From the NCBI RefSeq assembly GCF_000226095.1, contig NC_016473.1, positions 62,001 to 126,000 of the forward strand: a stretch of DNA of 64,000 bases. Reading direction: 5' to 3'. The translations under genes and the position numbers were made by a program. A model generated the notes under the pieces. That model saw only the letters and a list, made by a program, of their open reading frames with translations, ran no database searches and was not told the DNA's origin. Positions 56,959 to 64,000 of the stretch are shown in pieces (the stretch's first letter is position 1; each line of letters opens with the position of its first letter). The DNA is from Thermothelomyces thermophilus ATCC 42464. Its lineage: Eukaryota > Ascomycota > Sordariomycetes > Sordariales > Chaetomiaceae.

Positions 56959-59166
56959 CTACGGGATGTGGGCGCTGACTGGACCCTTGGCACTTGTCTG
57001 CTTTTGATACTCGTTCATGAGGTCGCCATCGATATCCTCCTCGAACACGTTGACCCGCGTGGAGGGAAACTTGCGAGCGCTGACTCCCATCTGGAAGAGC
57101 ATATCCAACTCAGCAAACGATCTCCCCCTCGGCTCGGGGACGCGGAAATAGACGTAGATGATACAGAGGAAACAGATGCCGCCCCAGAAGAAGCCTGCAA
57201 AATTTCTCCAGTTCCACGCCCCGGGGTTGAGCATGTACGGAGTAACCACCGAGCAAAAGATGCCAACAATGATGCTGCCCTGACGTTAGCAGCCGGCGGC
57301 GGTTTACGGACAACCGAGATCCACTTACTAGAAGACGCGCCCGAGGGCGACGGTCTTGATTTGCAGCCTTCGCGTTGAGATCTCGCTGACTAGCGAGTAG
57401 CACACGGTGCCCACCGATAATTGGTACGTCAATGCCCAGCAAAGCATGATGCTACCCGTGGCGATGGACCCTTCTCTGCGGTGCGCCTCGGGGACGAGGC
57501 CCAAGAAACCGAGGATCAGGAGCATGGCGCAAAGCACGCAGAGACCGTACAGATACAGCGATCGGCGGCCAATTCCGCGGCTCATCAGGAACCAAGCTCC
57601 TAGGACTCCCTAGCCGACACCGTCAGCTCTTTCCTCATGACCAGAGCACCAGTAAACACCGGCCGAGTAGGCGTTGCCTGACATACCACCATGTTGAAGC
57701 CGTATTGGCCAAGAGCGAACCCATAAGCGCTGTGGGAATCGAGACCGGCTTGGGTAAGGAAGTACGTCGAGTAATTAGAGAAAGAGTTGCCGCACAGGTT
57801 CTGAATAGCCCAGCACATGCCGACAATCTGGGGAGATGGTCAGTCAGCTTTCGAGAGGTCTCCAATGGTTATGCAAAATGCCGCCCATCTCACCTCTGTT
57901 CTCCTCAAATCGTGTCCCTTGAAGCAGTCAAGGTAGGTAGCACCACTCGTTGTCTTCTCTTCCAGTGCTGCGGTATGCACCATCATATCAATGGTCTCGT
58001 CCGCGTTGAAATCGGTCTCTCGGTTTAGACTGGTGAGGCGCAGTAGGGCGGCCTTTGCCTTATCCAACTTCCCCTTGCGGACCAGCCACCACGGAGACTC
58101 AGGGGCGAAGAAGATGCCAATGGCCAGCGGCAAAGGCCACATCCACTGCAGGGCATATGGGATACGGTAGGCCCACTCGTCGGTCCGGTCCAGCATGGAC
58201 ATGATGACGCCGATTCCAATGAGTTGGCCAAGACCCCAGCAGAAGTTCACGTACGTAGAAAGGTAACCTCTAAGCGCCACGGGGCAGACCTCAGAAGCGT
58301 ATGTAATTGTGAGGGTTTGGAAGACGCCCCATGGCTATCCGTGAATTGCGTGTTAGCGAACTGCTCAGGAGTGCGGGAAAGTCAAGGGCTCGTACGATGC
58401 CGCAGAGGATCTCGGCTGCCAACAGCGTCTGGACGTTTTGGGCGGTGAAAAACAAGGCCGTCCAGGCGTTGATCAGCATCAGACAAACAATCACCGTCCA
58501 GCGGTAGCCGAACCGCTCCGACACATAGCCGTTGATGAGAAGACCAAAGAGTTCGCCAACGTTGGCGCCCTGTCAGGGAGATCCACATGTCAGCACGGCC
58601 GCCCAGCTAATCTCATCATGGTTCATCTCATCGTGCTGGGAAGGGAGAGGATGTGGAAGAGGGCGGTGCGCCTAAATGTCCCGCCCCGCCGGTATGCGAT
58701 TCCGTCGAGAGCAAATGGGCGGGCACACTCACATTGCTGAGACCGGCTTGCCATGGGGCTGGCACTTCCCAAGTGCCGTCGGGCAGTTGTTTTCCGTACT
58801 TCTTGTTGAACTGCTGGAAAGCGTCTAGGTAACCAACTCGGTCAGCCTCCATGTAGGATGCCGGGCGGGGTCAGGATCGAACGAGCACATACAAAAGTTG
58901 TTTACGATACAGAGGTCGTAGCCTTCCATCACGATACACGTCGAGATGAGCACGCTCCAGGCGATGGCTTTCGGGTACAGGCGGATACCCTGCATCAGCG
59001 TCATCTTTTGTTCTTTCTCCGTCGCTGTCTTGGCGCCCTGAATGACGCGGTTCTTGGCCTCGAGACGCTGGACCTTATCCTGGGTATACTGCTCCTTCTC
59101 GTCGTCCCCTCCCACCTCCAGCTTGTCGGAGGGCACAACGCCCCTGGGCGCATCGTCTAAGGCCAT
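56959..59166 (-). CDS. MFS sugar transporter, maltose/alpha-glucoside permease type
   Basis: Seven exons: 59166-58893, 58824-58733, 58569-58396, 58334-57894, 57827-57687, 57609-57329 and 57274-56959, giving 572 residues. Sugar-porter landmarks: AWSVLISTCIVMEGYDLCIV (TM1), NNFYAFQQFNKKYG across the first splice, GYVSERFGYRWTV, EVCPVALRGYLSTYVNFCWG, the motif PESPWWLVRKGKLDKA (the maltose-permease form of PESPR), GIGRRSLYLYG, and YFRVPEPRGRSFAELDMLF as the PETKG-like end motif. About twelve membrane spans with cytoplasmic termini, plasma membrane by family. The family imports maltose, other alpha-glucosides or related oligosaccharides by proton symport; the substrate here is not proven. Exon 7 must use the second of two acceptors 5 nt apart, since the first creates an immediate TAG. 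Divergent from a Zn2Cys6 regulator. Confidence 0.94.
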
Positions 59167-60405
59167 CTTGGCGGCAGTTTACCCCTCCGCTCAGAAAATG
59201 CAGTGGTCGGCCGCGGATGCGGTAGAATCAACTTGGAAAGCTGACGATGGACCGGCTCGCCAATGGCTAGGGCTGTTGTTGGCGTTGGCGTGGGAGTACT
59301 CACCCGACCGAGACCGCAGGTTCTGAGGGGGGAGGGAAGAGATCACATTAAGATGTAGTCCCAAGACTCGGCCCGGGGTCCATCCCGACAGGTGGGAATT
59401 GAGCAAGCGAGCATTCTCGAAGATTCACATGGGTCCAATAGGCATGTTTGGTGACAGGAACTGTGGAGTTGCAGTTTGGTTGGTGGGGTGGTGCGTGCTT
59501 GCGCCGTTGCAAAACTGGCGATCCCTGCTGTCTGGGTGTGGCTGGCCCGGTGCTTAGCTCGGTGACATTTTGCAGCGTTTGCTAGGGGCCACGGAGCTCA
59601 TGATTTGGTTCTCGGTGTGGCGGCGTTGACAGGAAGGGAAGGTGCATTTGTTGGGCGGTGTTGCCGCACGTTGGGACGGCGAAGCGGCCTTGAAGGGAAT
59701 CTTTTCGGTACGCAGGATTGGACGGCGCCGCTCACACCACCCCTCCCCGGAATTGTTCCCCGCACTGAAGACATGGCTGGAGAGGCCTGGGAGGTGTGCA
59801 AACCCAACCGCGTGGACAAGGCAATATATCCCGAGATTATTGTTTGGAGTGCCGCCGACATGGTGCGACCCCTCACTCATCATCACCCGCACCCCAGATT
59901 GCCCCAGACCGTTCCCAGACTGCTGGTCCAATTCATTTCGCGGGGGTTACCTTCAGCGATCTACGTCAGGAACGCGCTACGGCGAATCTCGCGGCGAATC
60001 CTCGTCCTCCAAGCATAACCGGATCTTTGCTTTTACACTATTGGCGGCGCCCCAAAAAGTGGGGGCAACCCGTTACCTAAGGCCGGAGTTTTCAGCTCAT
60101 CGGGGGGGTTCGCTGCTGCTCCGCACCCTTCCTCGGGCAACTGACAGCCTGAATTTCAGGTTTGTTCCGGGCTTCAGCCACCGCATCCTGGCGAAATTAC
60201 AACACCGAAAGAGAACAGAAGAAGAGGAAACAGATAACTACCATACCAACCAACCAACCAACCAGAAGTACCGTTTCTGAGTTAACCAGTTTCTGGCTCC
60301 CAGGTCCCAGATTAAAGCCCAGCCCAGTGACCCCAAATCTCCCGCTCTGTGGCTGCGGCCCGATCGAGCATGCTGTTGCTTCCGGTGTAAGCGTGAGCCC
60401 TGCCA
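59167..60405. promoter_or_regulatory. divergent region between sugar permease and Zn2Cys6 regulator
   Basis: 1.24 kb that must hold both promoters. Contains a small tandem ACCAACC run (about 60243-60263). No CGG-half-site pair could be asserted by eye with confidence. Confidence 0.45.
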
Positions 60406-62862
60406 ATGTCGCCGCACGGCACGGCCACATCCGGGTCGGGCTCCTCGACCCAAGCCCTAGCCAAGTTTGGATGGTGAGTCTGCCACTCTCCCCTTCATTG
60501 CCGAGAGGTTGTTAGAGACCTGGACCTTCTGACCAGGACTGCCACTTTAGCGCCAGATGCCGACAGCATCATCTCAGATGTTGGTCCGCCCCCACTTATT
60601 CCGTCGCTCTCTATCCCCTGTCCTCATCACAACCCACCCTTCAACAGGGGCGCCGATCTGCCAAAAGCGACAATGTGCATGATGTTGACTTGACCACTTC
60701 TTGCAGGCGACAGAGTAACACCAACCTGCGGCAGATGCCTCAGTGCAGACGAGCCATGCCGACCACCGGGCCTCAAGATTCGCGAGTCTAATAAGTGTAA
60801 GTGGCCCTGGGCCAATTCACCACCACCACCACCACCACCACCACCACACCACCCCCTTTTCGTCACCTTCATTTTCACTGACTCCCTGATCTACAGACCA
60901 GTTCAAGTTTGGCAAAAGACAGCGATGGGTCAAAACGCCAAGGAGATGTTCGTCCTCTTTTTCTTTTTTCTACCACCGTTGCTCAGTCAAAAGTGCCCTT
61001 AACTTACCACCACTCGGAAGCGTGCTGACTTTGTCGAGCCAAAGTGGTTTTCATCGATGAGTCGCATGCTGCCACCAACGATGCCTCGAGTCCAGATAGC
61101 GAACCAGACGAGTCCGAGACAGTATGGGACTCCTCACCCGTGGCTTCGGGATCCTCGTCCCAGAAAAGTCCGCCTGTATCAGCAGGCATGACGCAGTATC
61201 GACCCGCGTCGCCCCCAGAGCGCTTGCGACGGATGATGATTTCTTCCGTCGTTAACCCCCCTGCCCCGAATTGGCCGCTCACAGATCCCGAAGAGGCCCG
61301 CCTCTTCCGTCACTTTGTCGAGAAGCTAGCCATCTGGGTATGACGACCATCACCTCATCCGGGTCCCCTAATACAGGTGGCTGACACTAGTCTCCGCAGC
61401 TCGATTTGTGTGATCCGCATCGTACGTATTGACCCCGGTGTGGCTCCGACTGCGGCTTTCACTTGCCCATGCCAAAGCGGAGAAGAGACTAATGATGATC
61501 TAGATACCTTCGAGATCATGGTCCCTCAGATGGCAAAAGACTTCCCTGTATTGCTGAACGCCATCTTCGCCCTCTCGGCACGCCACTTGGGACAAACGCT
61601 CAGCGACGGCAGTCTCAGGAAGAAATACAACCGGCTGGCGGACACGCACAACGAGGCCTGCATCAACATCATGAAGGGTCTCTTGATGAGCAAGGATTAT
61701 CAGTCCGTCTGGACCGAACACCTCTTTGCGGCAACCATCATCCTTCAGGTCATGGAGGAAATGAATGGTACGTCAGCCGTTGAGGAATGGCGGGCGCATC
61801 GTTGACACTTCCCCGGTATACTGACGATTCATTGATGGACGCAGCCGGGCTGAGAGACGAGGACGATGACAACGGTGTCCACGGGCATCAGGAGGCTATC
61901 GGGAGGGGCCACTTGCCAGGGATGTACAGGTTCGTTCGGGAGCGCTCTTTCGAGCCCGGAACCCTTGGCGCAGCGTCCTTCTGGGTTGGGCTGCGACAGG
62001 AAATATACAGCGCCGTGACAAAGAGGCAGCCAGTGTGCCTGAATCTTGTCCATCCTGGCCTCGTCAATAGGTCTCTCGACCAGACGGATGATTACACTTG
62101 GGCTAACTTGGCTGTGATGCACTGTGCCGACGTTGTCAACTTCTGCTTCGATACCGACAAGCATCGTCGACAGTCCTGGGACGAACTCGAGAGATGGAAT
62201 CGTCGCTGGTTTGAAGAACAGCCGCCGTCATACGACCCTGTCTTCAAGGGTTCACGGGGTTCAGCTGTTTTTCCAGAAATCTGGTATCATCGGAGCTGTC
62301 AAGGCAAGTTCACCTGCCGTCATCTCATCTCCGCTTGTGCGCTAACCTTCGGTCCGTTTGTCGAAACAGTGATTGGCGTGCAGCACCACAGGCTTGCAAG
62401 ACTCTTCTTGCTGGACCACCGTGTTAAATCCGGCGCACTGGTACGAGCCGAGGAGAGAAACGAGGTTGAGGTTGGCTGAGCCCCCGCCTGTATTGCATGA
62501 AGAGGCACTCACATCACTCCGACGGTCAGGAAAGCATCCGGGCAACGGTCCGGGAGATTTGCGGCATCGGGCGCGGTAATAGTTTCACCCCGCCAGGCCT
62601 GTTCACATCGTGCATGGCGATCGCGGCCTGTAAGTTTGGGGTTCGCATCCTGCCCGAAGCCGTATGACTGACGCGCGCAGTTGGTCACTACTTCAACAAG
62701 GTTGAAGAGCAAGATGCAATGATCTCGATCCTGGAAGAAACGCAAAAAGACCATGCCCGGCCAACCGAGAGCGTCAGACTCGACATGCTCCAGGCTTGGG
62801 GGCGCAATACTGGCTTGTCCGGGAGGCCGGCTAAGGCGCCGAACACCAAGCGCATCGCCTGA
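60406..62862 (+). CDS. Zn2Cys6 transcription factor, 11 exons
   Basis: Exons: 60406-60473, 60551-60579, 60707-60796, 60897-60947, 61045-61337, 61400-61421, 61504-61767, 61845-62303, 62370-62470, 62530-62629 and 62681-62862; total 1659 nt, 552 residues. The zinc motif exists only after joining exons 1-3: CARCRQHHLRC plus DRVTPTCGRCLSADEPC, spacing C-x2-C-x6-C-x6-C-x2-C-x6-C. Two of its Cys codons are themselves split by introns. Next comes KIRESNKYQFKFGKRQRWV and a Ser/Glu linker. The regulatory domain runs from about residue 180 (LFRHFVEKLAIW|LDLCDP) through LLNAIFALSARHL to VIGVQHHRLARLFLLDH and ICGIGRGNSFTPPGLFT. This is the PF11951-like fungal regulator type. Intron 8 (62304-62369) is GC-AG. 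The donor of intron 9 is weak (62465 or 62471). Likely nuclear; the adjacent permease is a candidate target. Confidence 0.88.
60818..60847. repeat. (CAC)n microsatellite inside an intron
   Basis: About nine CAC units lying within intron 3 of the Zn2Cys6 gene, about 50 bases before its acceptor. Confidence 0.9.
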
Positions 62863-64000
62863 TTGCACTCGCCAAATAATGTACACATGTATACATCCGT
62901 AATACAGCGACGGTTCAATCTTTGGATGTTCCTGGGGTTGATAGCAGTTCGCAAGATCTTGGCAGGAGGATTCGATCCCCCACGGTATTCAAACAAGTCT
63001 CGCTATGTGCAGGTGGGCTGGTCGACTTCCCATAACCTAGTCCGTACTTGTGGAGCCATGTCCACTGTCTCTCTTTCTTTCTGACAGGAGCGGATAGATT
63101 TGAAGCCAACGAAGTATAGAGTTCCTTTTTCGTGGTGTTTGAAAGCGATGGAAGATGTGAACGTCGGTGCGTCCTGTGATGGCAAGCAAACGATCCTCCG
63201 TTGCTGTTAGTTCTAATTACTCTGGTATCCTGCTCGACCAGGTATCTAGATCAGGAGCATCATGTGACGGAAAAAAAAATAAGGGATCCTCCGTTGTTGT
63301 AAGTTCAAATTTTCTTGACCAGGTATCTAGACCAGGAGGCGTCCAAGTGCCGGCGTTCTCGTGTTCACATGACCATGGGGGAAACAATAGATTGCTAAAC
63401 GTACCTAGGTACCTGACACAGAATGATTATAGCAGGTAACTAAAGTGCAACCTTGTGATGGTATGTACTGTACTATGTGTAATTAAGGTACACAGTAATT
63501 ACCTGACACTGGCGAGGAAATTGACAACTTGAATTATTCAATTGATAACAATCTCGAGTCGCAAGATACTCCCGCTTACGTGATCATCAACAAGGCTGCG
63601 CTGGGCTCATGCAACGACGTTTCAATGGTGAGAATTTGGTTTCCGTTGGCGCAGGTCACTTCCGGGAGCCGCGACCGGAGAAAGCTGCCTAAGGTAGGTA
63701 CGAAAAGGGAAATCCGTTTTGACCCTGGCGGGACGCGGTTCGCCACAACTTCCTGCCTTTGATCCCAGATGGGAAAGTTTCGCCGGCTCTTGCCTATCTC
63801 GGCCACCGCGAACCCACCCCGTGAACACCATCTTGTCGCAGTGCGACAACTCGTTCCAGGGCAAGGAGATTCTGGACTTGGCCACATGTCGTGGCTTTGG
63901 CAACAACCCTTGATGTCGCTCTCGAGTGGGGTGAGATCATCTCGACTATCGATCAGGTACAGGGTCTGTGGAACGACAGAACCATGTTTTCTTCTCGTGT
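62863..64000. other. intergenic, right edge of window
   Basis: AT-richer sequence without a supported gene. Contains an imperfect direct repeat (63192-63338) and the motifs CCTAGGTACC (63402) and AGGTAGGTA (63693). Opposing frames near 63576-63906 have no recognisable domain. Confidence 0.5.
63192..63338 (+). repeat. imperfect direct repeat, two units
   Basis: Unit 1 (63192-63258) and unit 2 (63285-63338) share gatcctccgttg at the left, gttagttctaatt/gtaagttcaaatt in the middle and cgaccaggtatctaga/tgaccaggtatctaga at the right. The second unit is about 13 bases shorter inside. The start-to-start distance is 93 bases. Confidence 0.8.

Noticed and set aside
56586-56993. 135-codon minus-strand ORF just downstream of the sugar permease
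   Set aside because: Overlaps the end of the permease exon, no motif, and Ser/Arg-biased composition.
60360-60420. Alternative first half of the Zn2Cys6 motif, CFRCKREPCQC, in another frame
   Set aside because: It lacks the basic residues of the family, whereas CARCRQHHLRC from exons 1 and 2 fits better and gives a start codon and canonical donor.
1-64000. CRISPR arrays, rRNA genes, intact transposons or virus-derived elements
   Set aside because: No regularly spaced repeats, no rRNA motifs, no long terminal repeats, transposase or reverse-transcriptase motifs were seen.

Overview
This is a gene-rich stretch of nuclear DNA from a filamentous ascomycete (Pezizomycotina, most likely a Sordariomycete). 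Genes lie on both strands, are split by short introns (about 58-230 nt, with internal CTAAC/CTGAC-type branch sites), have GC-rich exons and AT-rich spacers, and encode typical fungal products: two Zn2Cys6 regulators, a UVE1/mus-18 type UV endonuclease, LCL2, a glucose/sorbosone-type oxidoreductase and a maltose-type sugar permease. I rebuilt 37 introns in 15 genes; every junction restores the reading frame and a recognisable family sequence in most cases. Two of them are GC-AG introns. I see no CRISPR, no complete transposon, no virus-like element, and no secondary-metabolite cluster.

Layout. 1-8.4 kb: an Ala-rich hypothetical protein (-), a multi-pass membrane protein (+), and a regulator with two complete Zn2Cys6 motifs (-). 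8.4-17 kb: two DNA-damage genes, a BRCT-WGR-PARP enzyme (-) and UVE1 (-), with a tiny Cys-rich ORF (+) between. 19-25 kb: a secreted AA12-like glucose/sorbosone dehydrogenase (+), a weak C2H2-finger fragment (+), and SRP54 (+) with a GC-AG intron. 25-29 kb: an AT-rich, gene-poor, eroded stretch with one intron-bearing tRNA-Ser(GCU). 29-39.7 kb: poorly characterised disordered proteins, including a BTB-like protein with a 21-nt tandem repeat and a KEN-box protein. 42-55.5 kb: a dense block of conserved housekeeping genes: thymidylate kinase (+), GTP cyclohydrolase I (-), TAF11 (+), a large C2H2/Cys-rich/cupin-like protein (-), mitochondrial bL27 (-), LCL2 (+), and GLC8/inhibitor-2 (-). 57-63 kb: an alpha-glucoside/maltose-type MFS permease (-) divergent from an 11-exon Zn2Cys6 regulator (+), a plausible regulator-transporter pair.

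Most genes are independent housekeeping units. Possible functional pairings are the divergent permease/regulator pair and the convergent dTMP/folate neighbours (thymidylate kinase and GTP cyclohydrolase I). The most interesting items are the C2H2/Cys-rich/cupin-like protein whose zinc finger is completed only across a splice junction, the dual Zn2Cys6 factor, two GC-AG introns, a 5-nt tandem splice acceptor whose wrong choice creates an immediate stop, and two short motifs (TACGGAGTA and AGGTAGGTA) that recur in the spacers far more often than chance would predict.
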